Part shown: in pieces, positions 15,290-23,839 of the stretch
How positions within the stretch are numbered: position 1 is the first letter of the stretch
Layout: every line of letters starts with the position of its first letter
Source of the DNA: Pseudomonas azotoformans
GTDB taxonomy: Bacteria > Pseudomonadota > Gammaproteobacteria > Pseudomonadales > Pseudomonadaceae
DNA length: 64,000 nt
Reading direction: 5' to 3'
Assembly: GCF_900103345.1 (NCBI RefSeq)
Contig: NZ_LT629702.1
Location: forward strand, 496,001-560,000
Made by a program: the position numbers and the translations under genes
Notes under the pieces: model-generated
Seen by the model: the letters and a program-made list of their open reading frames with translations, nothing else
Database searches by the model: none
What the model was told of the DNA's origin: nothing

Positions 15290-16582
15290 ATGACTGACCA
15301 CACCACACGCCCGTTGCTGGGTTGCATCGCCGACGATTTCACCGGCGCCACCGACCTGGCCAACATGTTGGTGCGCGGCGGCATGCGCACGGTGCAGAGC
15401 ATTGGCATCCCCAGCCGAGAAGTTGTAGACGGCCTGGATGCAGATGCCATTGTCATCGCCCTCAAGTCACGCACCACGCCGGCCGCAGACGCTGTCGAGG
15501 AATCCCTGGCCGCACTGGAATGGCTGCGCGCGCAGGGCTGCGAACAGATTTTCTTCAAGTATTGCTCAACGTTCGACTCTACCGCCGCCGGCAATATAGG
15601 CCAGGTCAGTGAGGCCTTGCTCAAGGCGCTGGATGCTGATTTCACCCTGGCCTGCCCGGCGTTCCCGGAAAACGGTCGCACGATTTTCCGTGGCCACTTG
15701 TTCGTGCAGGACCAGTTGCTCAATGAATCGGGCATGCAGCATCACCCGCTGACACCCATGTGTGACGCTAATCTGGTGCGGGTGCTGCAAAGCCAGACTG
15801 CATTGCCGGTTGGGCTCCTGCGGTACGACGCGGTCGCCGCCGGTGTGGACGCGACACGCACCAGGATCGCCGAACTGCGCGAGCAAGGCGTGGGCATTGC
15901 CATCGCCGATGCGCTGTCGGACCAGGACCTCTATACCCTGGGCAGCGCCTGCGCCGACTTGCCGTTGCTCACTGGCGGCTCGGGCCTGGCCCTGGGCCTG
16001 CCGGGCAATTTCCGCCGCGCGGGTAAATTGCGCGATTTTGATGTGAATGCATTGCCCACGGTCAGGGGGGGCGAGGTGGTGCTGGCCGGCAGTGCCTCGG
16101 TGGCGACCCTTGGACAAGTTGCAGCATGGTGCGAGGCGGGCCGCCCGGCATTACGCATCGATCCCATCGCCCTGGCCGCCGGTGAACCGGTGGTGGCGCG
16201 GGCGCTGGCCTTTGCTCGCAACAGTGCACACACCGTATTGATCTACGCCACCAGCACCCCGGCTGAGGTCAAGGCGGTGCAGCAACAACTGGGCGTCGAA
16301 CGCGCTGGCACCCTGGTAGAGAACGCATTGGGCGAGATCGCCGCCGGTCTGCGTGAGCAGGGAGTGCGACGTTTTGTAGTCGCCGGAGGGGAAACCTCCG
16401 GTGCGGTGGTCAAGGCCCTCGGCGTCAACCTGTTGCAGATTGGTGCACAGATCGACCCCGGTGTGCCGGCCACGCTCAGCAGTTCCACCGAACCGCTGGC
16501 ACTGGCGCTGAAATCGGGCAACTTCGGGGGGCGCGAGTTCTTTGCCAAGGCCCTTGTGCACCTGGCAGGAGGTGCACAATGA
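15290..16582 (+). CDS. otnK: 3-oxo-tetronate kinase (DUF1537 family)
   Basis: A 430-residue four-carbon acid sugar kinase. The N-terminal domain begins LLGCIADDFTGATDLANMLV, the hallmark of the family. The C-terminal nucleotide-binding domain carries VAGGETSGAVVKALG near residue 365-380. It phosphorylates the 2-/3-oxo acid from LtnD at the 4-position using ATP. It begins 10 bp after ltnD, and its stop overlaps the otnC start (ATGA), so the enzymes are translationally coupled. Confidence 0.92.
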   Translation: MTDHTTRPLLGCIADDFTGATDLANMLVRGGMRTVQSIGIPSREVVDGLDADAIVIALKSRTTPAADAVEESLAALEWLRAQGCEQIFFKYCSTFDSTAAGNIGQVSEALLKALDADFTLACPAFPENGRTIFRGHLFVQDQLLNESGMQHHPLTPMCDANLVRVLQSQTALPVGLLRYDAVAAGVDATRTRIAELREQGVGIAIADALSDQDLYTLGSACADLPLLTGGSGLALGLPGNFRRAGKLRDFDVNALPTVRGGEVVLAGSASVATLGQVAAWCEAGRPALRIDPIALAAGEPVVARALAFARNSAHTVLIYATSTPAEVKAVQQQLGVERAGTLVENALGEIAAGLREQGVRRFVVAGGETSGAVVKALGVNLLQIGAQIDPGVPATLSSSTEPLALALKSGNFGGREFFAKALVHLAGGAQ

Positions 16583-17223
16583 CTGGCATCGACGAACAGG
16601 CCCTGCGCGAAGAGATCTGCGATGTCGGCCATAGCCTGTATCAACGTGGCTATACCGTCGGCAGCGCCGGCAATATCAGTGCGCGCCTGGATGATGGCTG
16701 GTTGATTACGCCTACCGATGTCTGTCTGGGACGTCTTGCGCCTGGGGCGATTGCCAAGGTCAACCTGGAAGGCGAGTGGGTGTCCGGGGACAAACCTTCG
16801 AAGACCCTGGCCCTGCACCGTCAGGTGTATGACCGCAATCCCTCGGTGGGCGGGGTGGTGCACACCCATTCGACCCACCTGGTGGCGTTGACCCTGGCCG
16901 GGGTGTGGCGGCCAGACGCTATTCTGCCGCCGCTCACGCCCTATCAAGTGATGAAGGTCGGGCACATTCCTTTGATCGGCTACCAGCGTCCGGGCTCGCC
17001 CAACGTCGCCGAGCAAGTGGCGCAACTGGCCAACAGCGTGCGTGGGGTGATGCTTGAACGACTGGGGCCGGTGGTCTGGGAAAGCTCGGTGGCCAAGGCC
17101 AGTTACGCCCTGGAAGAGTTGGAAGAAACCGCCAGGCTCTGGCTGATGAGCAACCCCCGGCCCGAGCCGCTGGGCCAGGCCGCCTTGGATGAATTACGCG
17201 AGACGTTCGGCGCGCACTGGTAA
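16579..17223 (+). CDS. otnC: 3-oxo-tetronate 4-phosphate decarboxylase, class II aldolase family
   Basis: A 214-residue class II aldolase/adducin-fold enzyme. It has the SAGNISARL substrate segment (near 33-41) and zinc-binding His residues in VVHTHSTHLVAL (near 94-105). It decarboxylates 3-oxo-tetronate 4-phosphate to dihydroxyacetone phosphate. A strong AGGAGGT ribosome site precedes the ATG, which overlaps the otnK stop by 4 bp. Length and motifs are those of OtnC rather than of fuculose aldolase, and the adjacent kinase supports this. Confidence 0.92.
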   Translation: MTGIDEQALREEICDVGHSLYQRGYTVGSAGNISARLDDGWLITPTDVCLGRLAPGAIAKVNLEGEWVSGDKPSKTLALHRQVYDRNPSVGGVVHTHSTHLVALTLAGVWRPDAILPPLTPYQVMKVGHIPLIGYQRPGSPNVAEQVAQLANSVRGVMLERLGPVVWESSVAKASYALEELEETARLWLMSNPRPEPLGQAALDELRETFGAHW

Positions 17224-17238
17224 GCCGTAGATCGATAT

Positions 17239-17289
17239 TGCAAGCCTCCCGCGAGACCCGCCTGCGGATCGTGGCGGGGGCGGCTTGCA
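17239..17289 (+). repeat. Intra-operon hairpin between otnC and the permease gene
   Basis: Arms TGCAAGCC (17239-17246) and GGCTTGCA (17282-17289) are perfect complements, extended inward by CCCGC/GCGGG pairing. It is followed by an A-rich run, not a U tract, so it is not a simple terminator. It may be a single REP-like unit or an mRNA-stability or attenuation element. Confidence 0.55.
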
Positions 17290-17291
17290 CC

Positions 17292-17308
17292 AAAAAACAA
17301 TAACAACA
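17292..17308 (+). promoter_or_regulatory. Crc/Hfq CA motif before the GntP permease
   Basis: AAAAAACAATAACAACA ends directly before the GGA of the ribosome site for the permease starting at 17321. It contains AACAATAA, an exact AAnAAnAA match, the Hfq/Crc recognition pattern of Pseudomonas. Confidence 0.65.
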
Positions 17309-17320
17309 GGACATTCCCGA

Positions 17321-18781
17321 ATGAGCCCACTGATTTTGATGTTGACCGCCGGCGCGGGTATCGCGCTGCTGCTGTTTCTGGTCCTCAAGTACAAATTCCA
17401 GCCCTTTGTCGCACTGATGCTGGTCAGTATTGTGGTGGCGCTGGTGGCCGGGGTGAAACCGGCTGATCTGGTGGCGACGATTGAAGGTGGCATGGGCAAG
17501 ACCCTGGGTCATATCGCGATCATCATTGCCTTGGGCGCGATGATCGGACGGATCATCGAGCTGTCCGGCGGCGCCGAAGCCTTGGCCAAGTCGCTGATCG
17601 AGCGCTTCGGCAACAGCCGTACGCCGCTGGCTTTGACCATTGCCGGATTCATCATCGGCGTGCCGGTGTTCTTCGAAGTCGGGGTGATTATCCTGATGCC
17701 GCTGGCCTACGGTGTGGCACGCCGGGCACGCAAGCCGCTGCTGGTATTTGCGTTGCCGATGTGTGCGGCACTGCTCACGGTACATGCGTTCCTGCCGCCT
17801 CATCCGGGTGCGGTGGCGGCGGCCAGCCAACTGGGTGCGGACCTGGGCCGGGTGCTGATGTTCGGCCTGCCGATCACCGCGTTGCTGTGTTACGTCGGCT
17901 ACCGCGTGGCGGGGCGCATGACTCGCCGCTTTTATCCGATGACCGATGACATTCGCGCCGAAGTCTATGGCCCCCATGTGACCAATGAAGACTTGCGGGC
18001 CTGGACCAGCGGCAGCAACCAGGCCGCGCAACAGAACGCCGTGGCCGAATCCCACATGGGCCTGGAGGAGTCCACCAGTGCCATCGCCGCCAAGTTGCCT
18101 GCGGCGCCTGCGCCGGGGTTCGGGCTGATCGTCAGCCTGATCCTGCTGCCGATTGTGTTGATTCTACTGGGCACCCTGGCTACATCATTGCTTCCGATAG
18201 AGTCGACGTTGCGCGCCGTGATGACCGTGCTTGGCGCACCATTGGTGGCGCTGTTGATCGACACCTTGCTGTGTGCCTGGCTGCTGGGCTCGCGTCGGGG
18301 CTGGAGCCGCAGCCAGGTGTCGGATGTCATCGGCTCCGCCTTGCCGGGCGTGGCCATGGTGATCCTGATCGCCGGCGCTGGCGGGGTGTTCGGCAAAGTG
18401 TTGGTGGACACCGGGATCGGCGCAGTCGTGTCCGATATGTTGCGCACCACCGGTCTGCCGGTGCTGGCCCTGGGCTTCCTGTTGACCATGCTGCTGCGCG
18501 CGGTGCAGGGTTCTACGACCGTGGCCCTGGTGACTACCGCAGGAATCATCAGCCCGCTGATTGCCACCCTCAACCTCACGCCTAACCATATGGCGCTGCT
18601 GTGCCTGGCCATGGGCGGTGGCGGGCTGGCGATGTCCCATATCAACGATGCAGGGTATTGGATCTTCACCAAGCTGGCCGGGCTGAATGTGGCAGACGGT
18701 CTGCGTACCTGGACAATCATCACCACGTTGCTCGGCACCCTGGGGTTCCTGATGACCCTGCTGATCTGGCCATTTGTCTGA
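17321..18781 (+). CDS. GntP-family sugar acid permease
   Basis: A 486-residue inner-membrane protein of the gluconate:H+ symporter family. It has about twelve or more hydrophobic segments, starting MSPLILMLTAGAGIALLLFL, with conserved HIAIIIALGAMIGRIIE, PPHPGAVAAA and AMGGGGLAMSHINDAGYW. The start at 17321 is used; an upstream in-frame codon lies inside the hairpin. It sits between otnC and otnI and should import the tetronate degraded by this operon. A Crc/Hfq motif at its ribosome site predicts repression by preferred carbon sources. Confidence 0.92.
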   Translation: MSPLILMLTAGAGIALLLFLVLKYKFQPFVALMLVSIVVALVAGVKPADLVATIEGGMGKTLGHIAIIIALGAMIGRIIELSGGAEALAKSLIERFGNSRTPLALTIAGFIIGVPVFFEVGVIILMPLAYGVARRARKPLLVFALPMCAALLTVHAFLPPHPGAVAAASQLGADLGRVLMFGLPITALLCYVGYRVAGRMTRRFYPMTDDIRAEVYGPHVTNEDLRAWTSGSNQAAQQNAVAESHMGLEESTSAIAAKLPAAPAPGFGLIVSLILLPIVLILLGTLATSLLPIESTLRAVMTVLGAPLVALLIDTLLCAWLLGSRRGWSRSQVSDVIGSALPGVAMVILIAGAGGVFGKVLVDTGIGAVVSDMLRTTGLPVLALGFLLTMLLRAVQGSTTVALVTTAGIISPLIATLNLTPNHMALLCLAMGGGGLAMSHINDAGYWIFTKLAGLNVADGLRTWTIITTLLGTLGFLMTLLIWPFV

Positions 18782-18796
18782 TTTCTAGGAGCTTAC

Positions 18797-19579
18797 ATGC
18801 CTCGTTTTGCTGCCAACCTGAGCATGCTGTACCCGCAACATGATTTCCTCGAGCGCTTCGCTGCGGCGAAAGCCGACGGTTTTGATGCCGTGGAATACCT
18901 GTTCCCCTACGATTACAGCGCCGCCACCCTCAAGCAGCGCTTGAGTGATAACGGCCTGGTCCAAGCGTTGTTCAATGCACCGCCGGGTGACTGGGCGGCG
19001 GGTGAGCGAGGCATTGCCACCTTGCCGGGGCGCGAGGCCGAGTTTCGCAGCGGCTTCGACCGTGCCCTGGAATACGCCGCGGTGCTGGGTAATACCCGCG
19101 TGCATGTGATGGCGGGGCTGTTGCCGTCGCCAAGCCTGCGCGAACGCCATCATGCCGTGTACCTGGAGAACCTGGCCTACGCCAGCGCTGCGGCGGCCGA
19201 GGTTGGCGTGACGGTGTTGGTGGAGCCGATCAACCCCCGTGACATACCGGGCTTCTTTCTCAATCGCCAGGACCAGGCCCAGGCGATCTGTCGTGAAGTC
19301 GGCGCAAGCAACCTCAAGGTGCAGTTCGACTGCTATCACTGTCAGATTGTCGAAGGCGATGTGGCGACCAAACTGCGTCGTGACGTCGACGGCATCGGTC
19401 ATATCCAGATTGCCGGAGTGCCCGACCGCCACGAGCCGGACCTGGGTGAGCTGAACTACGGGTTCCTGTTCGAGCTGATGGACCAGTTGGGCTACACCGG
19501 CTGGGTCGGCTGCGAATACCGGCCCAAAGCCGATACTTCGGCTGGCCTGCAATGGCTGCGGGACTGGAAGGCACGCTGA
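18797..19579 (+). CDS. otnI: 2-oxo-tetronate isomerase, hydroxypyruvate isomerase family
   Basis: A 260-residue TIM-barrel isomerase. It begins [21 protein letters not shown]. Metal and catalytic residues lie in [17 protein letters not shown] (E near 144), [10 protein letters not shown] and [10 protein letters not shown]. OtnI interconverts 2-oxo- and 3-oxo-tetronate before the kinase. It has an AGGAG ribosome site and lies 15 bp after the permease stop, closing the operon. The hydroxypyruvate isomerase (Hyi) name is often given to this family, but the otn context decides. Confidence 0.9.
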   Translation: MPRFAANLSMLYPQHDFLERFAAAKADGFDAVEYLFPYDYSAATLKQRLSDNGLVQALFNAPPGDWAAGERGIATLPGREAEFRSGFDRALEYAAVLGNTRVHVMAGLLPSPSLRERHHAVYLENLAYASAAAAEVGVTVLVEPINPRDIPGFFLNRQDQAQAICREVGASNLKVQFDCYHCQIVEGDVATKLRRDVDGIGHIQIAGVPDRHEPDLGELNYGFLFELMDQLGYTGWVGCEYRPKADTSAGLQWLRDWKAR

Positions 19580-19589
19580 TCCGAAACAT

Positions 19590-19614
19590 CCCCTGCATAA
19601 CCGGTAAGCAGGGG
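19590..19614 (+). terminator. Possible terminator after otnI
   Basis: CCCCTGC and GCAGGGG form a 7-bp stem with an 11-base loop, 10 bp after the otnI stop. Only a short T-poor tail follows, so termination may be partial. Confidence 0.4.
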
Positions 19615-19621
19615 GTTCTAC

Positions 19622-19638
19622 AATAAAAACAAAAATAA
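19622..19638 (+). promoter_or_regulatory. Crc/Hfq CA motif before the exported hydrolase gene
   Basis: AATAAAAACAAAAATAA lies immediately before the GGGAG ribosome site of the gene starting at 19652. It contains AACAAAAA, fitting AAnAAnAA, and suggests post-transcriptional control by Hfq/Crc. Confidence 0.55.
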
Positions 19639-19651
19639 CGGGAGTTCCCCT

Positions 19652-20731
19652 ATGCAGCACTTCACCGTCCGGCCTGCTCCAGGCTGGCTGTTTGCGTTGT
19701 CTTGTGTACCTTCGATGCTCTTCGCTGCACCATTGCCATCGGCGACGGAGGGCGATTGGGTCGCGCCCGAGTTCACTTTTCACACGGGTGAAAAGCTGAC
19801 CAACCTGAAATTGCATTACCTGACGCTGGGCGATCCGGCTCACCCGGCGGTCCTGTATTTGCACGGCACGTATCGACCTGGCAGCGACGTGCTGGGCAAG
19901 GATTTCGGCGGTGAGTTGTTCGGGCCGGGCCAGCCGCTGGACGCCAGCAAGTACTACATTATTTCCACCGATGGCATAGGGGTCGGCCAGTCGACGAAAC
20001 CGTCGGATGGGCTGCGCGCCACGTTTCCCGCCTACAACTATGCCGATATGGTCCAGGCGCAGTATCGACTGGTGACCGAGGGCCTGGGGGTCAAGCACCT
20101 GCGCCTGGTCATCGGTAATTCCATGGGCGGCATGCAGACCTGGATGTGGGGCCAGACCTGGCCTCAGATGATGGATGGTCTGGTGCCCATGGCATCGCAG
20201 CCCACACAGATGTCATCACGCAACTGGATGATGCGTCGGCTGCTGGTGGAGTCGATCAGGCAGGACCCTGCGTGGAATAGCGGCAATTACACCCAGCAGC
20301 CGCCTTCGTTGCGTCTGGCCAATGCGCTATTCAGTGTAGGCACCAGTGGCGGCACCCTGGCTTACCAGGCGGCTGCGCCGAGCAGAGCGCTGGCCGACAA
20401 GCTGGTGGACGAGCGCCTCAACGCTGCGCAAACGGCTGACGCCAACGACTTTATCTACCAATGGCAATCGTCTGCCGATTACAACGCTGCCCCCGGGCTG
20501 GGCAATATCCAGGCCCCGGTACTGGCGATCAATTCGGCGGATGACGAGCGCAATCCGACCGAAACCGGCACTCTGGAGGCGTCCCTGAAACACATCAAGG
20601 ACGCGCGTTTGCTGCTGATCCCGGTCAGCGCTGAGACGCGCGGCCATGGCACTACGGCGATGGCGAAGTTCTACACCCGGGAGTTGGCGGCGTTCATGCA
20701 ACACACCGAGCAGGTACGCCAGGCGCGTTAA
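19652..20731 (+). CDS. Exported alpha/beta hydrolase, homoserine O-acetyltransferase-like fold
   Basis: A 359-residue protein with a signal peptide (GWLFALSCVPSMLFAAP, cleavage near residue 25-30). A MetX-like alpha/beta hydrolase follows: VLYLHGTYRPG oxyanion region, GNSMGGMQTWMWG nucleophile elbow (Ser near 156), SADDERNP acid region and catalytic His in ETRGHGTTAMA. Export argues against methionine synthesis, which is cytoplasmic; an esterase or lactonase role in the periplasm is more likely. It follows otnI after a weak terminator and faces the DeoR gene convergently. A lactone-opening step feeding tetronate catabolism is an attractive but untested idea. Confidence 0.82.
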   Translation: MQHFTVRPAPGWLFALSCVPSMLFAAPLPSATEGDWVAPEFTFHTGEKLTNLKLHYLTLGDPAHPAVLYLHGTYRPGSDVLGKDFGGELFGPGQPLDASKYYIISTDGIGVGQSTKPSDGLRATFPAYNYADMVQAQYRLVTEGLGVKHLRLVIGNSMGGMQTWMWGQTWPQMMDGLVPMASQPTQMSSRNWMMRRLLVESIRQDPAWNSGNYTQQPPSLRLANALFSVGTSGGTLAYQAAAPSRALADKLVDERLNAAQTADANDFIYQWQSSADYNAAPGLGNIQAPVLAINSADDERNPTETGTLEASLKHIKDARLLLIPVSAETRGHGTTAMAKFYTRELAAFMQHTEQVRQAR

Positions 20732-20743
20732 CACGCCGCCGGG

Positions 20744-21565
20744 TCACGCCGGCGTTGGATCGCCCGGCAGCATCAGTTCGATGCCGCGCTTGCGGATACC
20801 GTCAGCGGCCGCCGGGGCCAGGGCGTCGTCGCTGATGATCACATCGAACGGCTCCAGCCCGGCGATGCGGTACATGCTGAAGGTGCCGTACTTGGAACTG
20901 CTGGCCACCAGTACTACTTGAGCAGCTGATTGCATCGCCACTTGCTTGACCTCGACCTTCAGCGCCGAGGGGGTGGTGATGCCACGGTGCAGGTCCCAGG
21001 AACTGGTGGACACAAAAGCGATATCCGTGACCACCTGGCGCAAAGTCGCCACCGCCAGCCCGCCGACGCAAGAGTGATTGTCATGGTCCAGTTGGCCACC
21101 GGTGTGGATCACCGTGACCTGGGGCGCATCCATCAGGGCCTGCACGATCCCGAAATCGTTGGTGACCACCGTCATCCCCGAGAGCGCCTTGATATAGGGG
21201 ACGATCTCCAGGGTGCTGGTGCCGGCATCCAGGTACACCGTCATGTCCGCGTGCAGCAAACGTGCCGCCAGCCGTGCCATCGCCTGCTTTTGCGGCAATT
21301 CCACTACGGCTTTGGATTGATGGCTCGGCTCGCTGTGCAACTGGCTGGCGATCCTGACGCCTCCGGTGACGGAGTACGCCCGGCCTTCCTGTTCCAGCAG
21401 TGCAATGTCACGGCGTACGGTCATGTGCGAACAGTCGAACATCTCCATCAACTGGTGCACGCTCATCACCTGATGCTTGCGCAACTGACGCAGGATTTGC
21501 TCGCGACGCTGCTCGGGAATCATCGGCGTGCCGCTGTCGGGGGCAGTGTCCTTGGGGGTGGGCAT
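20744..21565 (-). CDS. DeoR family transcriptional regulator
   Basis: A 273-residue regulator. The N-terminal HTH follows IPEQRREQILRQLRKHQVMS and contains FDCSHMTVRRDIALLEQEGRAYSVTGG. The C-terminal DeoRC sugar-phosphate-sensing domain has VYLDAGTSTLEIVPYI and VTNDFGIVQAL. The start at 21565 has GGAG 6 bp upstream. Lying at the end of the otn block, it is the likely repressor of the ltnD-otn operon, sensing a phosphorylated intermediate; no operator was identified. Confidence 0.88.
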   Translation of the reverse strand: MPTPKDTAPDSGTPMIPEQRREQILRQLRKHQVMSVHQLMEMFDCSHMTVRRDIALLEQEGRAYSVTGGVRIASQLHSEPSHQSKAVVELPQKQAMARLAARLLHADMTVYLDAGTSTLEIVPYIKALSGMTVVTNDFGIVQALMDAPQVTVIHTGGQLDHDNHSCVGGLAVATLRQVVTDIAFVSTSSWDLHRGITTPSALKVEVKQVAMQSAAQVVLVASSSKYGTFSMYRIAGLEPFDVIISDDALAPAAADGIRKRGIELMLPGDPTPA

Positions 21566-21632
21566 TGAGGCTCCGGGTCGGTCTGGGGGCTGGGGCACAT
21601 AGTAGCGAATATGCGTTCCGAGGTGATGCACT

Positions 21633-22553
21633 TCAGTCAGTCATCAGTGCGTCATCGACTGTGTCCAGGTGCTTGAAGCGTTCGATCAGAAAGTCAATCA
21701 GGCTGCGCACCCGTGCCGACAGGTGCAGTTGTTGCGGGTATACCGCGTACACATCGGCGCGGGTGGGGGTCTGGTCCTCCAGTACCAGGCGCAGGCGCCC
21801 GCTGCGCACGTAGCGAGCGATGTCCCATTCGGCGCGCAGTAGAATCCCGTAGCCCTCCAGTGCCCAGTTCAGCGCTACCTCGCCGTCGTTGCAGCCCAGG
21901 GCGCCGTGCACTTTGATGTTGTCCGTACGCCCGCCGTGGGTGAACGACCACACGCCATACGGTGATTCGTTCTGACGGATGAAAATGCAGTTGTGCTGGT
22001 GCAGGTCGGCGAGCTTTTCGGGTGTGCCGTATTTGTCCAGGTACAGCGGCGAAGCGCACAGCAGGCGGCGGTTGGAGGCGATCTTGCGTGCATGGAACGC
22101 CGCGTCCGGCAGGCTGCCGAAGCGGATGCCGAGGTCGAAACCGTGGGTCGTCAAGTCCAGCGGGTGATCGCTGATTTCCAGCTGGATCTCGACCTCCGGG
22201 TACTGCGCAAAAAACGCGGCCAGGGCCGGGCCGATATAACGTCGGCCGAACCCCAGCGAGGCATTCACCCGAATCAGGCCCTTGGGCGTGGCGCGACTGC
22301 TGCTGAGTACCTGCTCCAGTTCGTCGATCTGGGTGAGGATGCGCGCCGCATGGGTGAAATACAGCTCACCTTCGGAAGTCAGGCTCATCGAGCGGGTAGT
22401 GCGGTTGACCAGGCGAATGCCCAGGCGCGCCTCCAGTGCCGTCAGGCGTTTGCTCACTGCCGGCGGAGTCACCCCCAGTTCGCGCGCGGTGGCGACCAAG
22501 CTGCCTTTGTTGGCGAGCAGGTAGAAAAACGACAAATCCAGGGTTTGGCTCAT
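21633..22553 (-). CDS. LysR family transcriptional regulator (DmlR/TtuA-like)
   Basis: A 306-residue LysR regulator with N-terminal HTH (GSLVATARELGVTPPAVSKRLTALEARLG) and a periplasmic-binding-like effector domain (from about residue 90, GLIRVNASLGFGRRYIGPAL). It is divergent from the tartrate/D-malate dehydrogenase gene across a 139-bp gap, the usual arrangement for DmlR-DmlA or the Ttu system. It probably activates the dehydrogenase and dctA in response to the substrate. Confidence 0.9.
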   Translation of the reverse strand: MSQTLDLSFFYLLANKGSLVATARELGVTPPAVSKRLTALEARLGIRLVNRTTRSMSLTSEGELYFTHAARILTQIDELEQVLSSSRATPKGLIRVNASLGFGRRYIGPALAAFFAQYPEVEIQLEISDHPLDLTTHGFDLGIRFGSLPDAAFHARKIASNRRLLCASPLYLDKYGTPEKLADLHQHNCIFIRQNESPYGVWSFTHGGRTDNIKVHGALGCNDGEVALNWALEGYGILLRAEWDIARYVRSGRLRLVLEDQTPTRADVYAVYPQQLHLSARVRSLIDFLIERFKHLDTVDDALMTD

Positions 22554-22660
22554 TCGTAACTCAAGGTTATTTATGTAGTGATTTCGAGTCGATCATGCTG
22601 CTTTGATCGCTACATATACTCCGATCACCCCCCGCTTGGACAGCCTGGCTGCGACGGGAC

Positions 22661-22671
22661 ACAACAACAAA
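22661..22671 (+). promoter_or_regulatory. Crc/Hfq CA motif in the ttuC leader
   Basis: ACAACAACAAA contains AACAACAA and lies about 20 bp upstream of the dehydrogenase start at 22693, in the expected position for Hfq/Crc repression of initiation. Confidence 0.55.
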
Positions 22672-22692
22672 CGTGACGAAGTGGAGTGAATG

Positions 22693-23748
22693 ATGAGTGC
22701 ATACAACATTGCGGCAATTCCAGGAGACGGTATCGGCGTGGAAGTGATCGCCGCGGGCGTTGAAGTCCTGCAAAGCCTCGCGAACAAAGCCGGTTTTGCA
22801 ATGAACTTCAAGCATTTCGAGTGGAACTCCGACAACTACCTGAAAAACGGCTACTACATCCCTGAGGGGGGGCTGGAAGAGTTGAAGACCTTCGACGCAA
22901 TTTTCTTCGGTGCAGTGGGTGCCTTGAACGTGCCGGACCACATCTCCCTGTGGGGCCTGCGCCTGCCGATCTGCCAAGGCTTCGACCAGTACGCCAACGT
23001 GCGCCCGGCGCGGGTGTTGCCGGGGGTGAAAAGCCCGTTGCACAACGGCGACCAGATTGATTGGGTGGTGGTACGGGAAAACTCCGAAGGCGAGTACTCC
23101 GGCAACGGCGGGCGGGTGCATCGCGGCTTGCCCGAAGAGGTGGCCACTGAAGTGTCGGTGTTCACCCGTGCCGGTGTGGAGCGTATTCATCGTTTTGCCT
23201 TCGACCTGGCCCGCAGTCGCCCCCGCAAGCATCTGACCCTGGTCACCAAGTCCAATGCCCAGCGTCACGGCATGGTGCTGTGGGATGAGATTTTCTACGA
23301 AGTGGCCAAGGACTTCCCGGATGTGAAAATCGACAAGGAACTGGTCGACGCCGTGACCACGCGCATGGTGCTCAAACCTTCGACCCTGGATGTGATTGTG
23401 GCCACCAACCTGCACGCTGACATCCTTTCCGACCTCGCCGCCGCACTGTCCGGCAGCCTGGGTATTGCGCCCACGGCCAACCTCAACCCTTCGCGCCGGT
23501 TCCCGTCGATGTTCGAGCCGATCCATGGTTCGGCGTTCGACATCACCGGTAAAGGCGTGGCCAACCCCATCGCGACATTCTGGACCGCCGCCATGATGCT
23601 CGAACACCTGGGCGAGCCAGCCGCCGCCCGGCAATTGATGTCAGCCATCGAGGCGGTCACCGAAAGCGGCCTGCACACCCCTGACCTGGGTGGCACCGCC
23701 ACCACCCGCCAGATCACCGATGCCGTCATCGAGCTGATCAACCGCTGA
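22693..23748 (+). CDS. ttuC: Tartrate dehydrogenase/decarboxylase or D-malate dehydrogenase
   Basis: A 351-residue member of the beta-decarboxylating dehydrogenase (isocitrate/isopropylmalate) family. It opens [15 protein letters not shown], has the substrate Arg region [11 protein letters not shown], the [13 protein letters not shown] loop, catalytic Lys region [14 protein letters not shown], metal-binding Asp residues in [14 protein letters not shown], and [14 protein letters not shown]. Together with a divergent DmlR-type LysR gene and downstream dctA this fits NAD-dependent oxidation of tartrate or D-malate, not leucine synthesis. The second of two tandem ATGs has the better spacing from GGAG. 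Substrate choice between tartrate and D-malate is undecided. Confidence 0.88.
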   Translation: MSAYNIAAIPGDGIGVEVIAAGVEVLQSLANKAGFAMNFKHFEWNSDNYLKNGYYIPEGGLEELKTFDAIFFGAVGALNVPDHISLWGLRLPICQGFDQYANVRPARVLPGVKSPLHNGDQIDWVVVRENSEGEYSGNGGRVHRGLPEEVATEVSVFTRAGVERIHRFAFDLARSRPRKHLTLVTKSNAQRHGMVLWDEIFYEVAKDFPDVKIDKELVDAVTTRMVLKPSTLDVIVATNLHADILSDLAAALSGSLGIAPTANLNPSRRFPSMFEPIHGSAFDITGKGVANPIATFWTAAMMLEHLGEPAAARQLMSAIEAVTESGLHTPDLGGTATTRQITDAVIELINR

Positions 23749-23815
23749 TTCACGGGAGTACTGCGGCACAACGCCAAGGGCCGGCGGTCACGTCCGCCCC
23801 CTGGCATTTCCTGAC

Positions 23816-23826
23816 AACAATAAGAA
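23816..23826 (+). promoter_or_regulatory. Crc/Hfq CA motif before dctA
   Basis: AACAATAAGAA includes an exact AAnAAnAA match and sits just before the CAGGG ribosome site of dctA at 23840, consistent with catabolite control of dicarboxylate uptake. Confidence 0.6.
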
Positions 23827-23839
23827 TCAGGGCCCTGTC

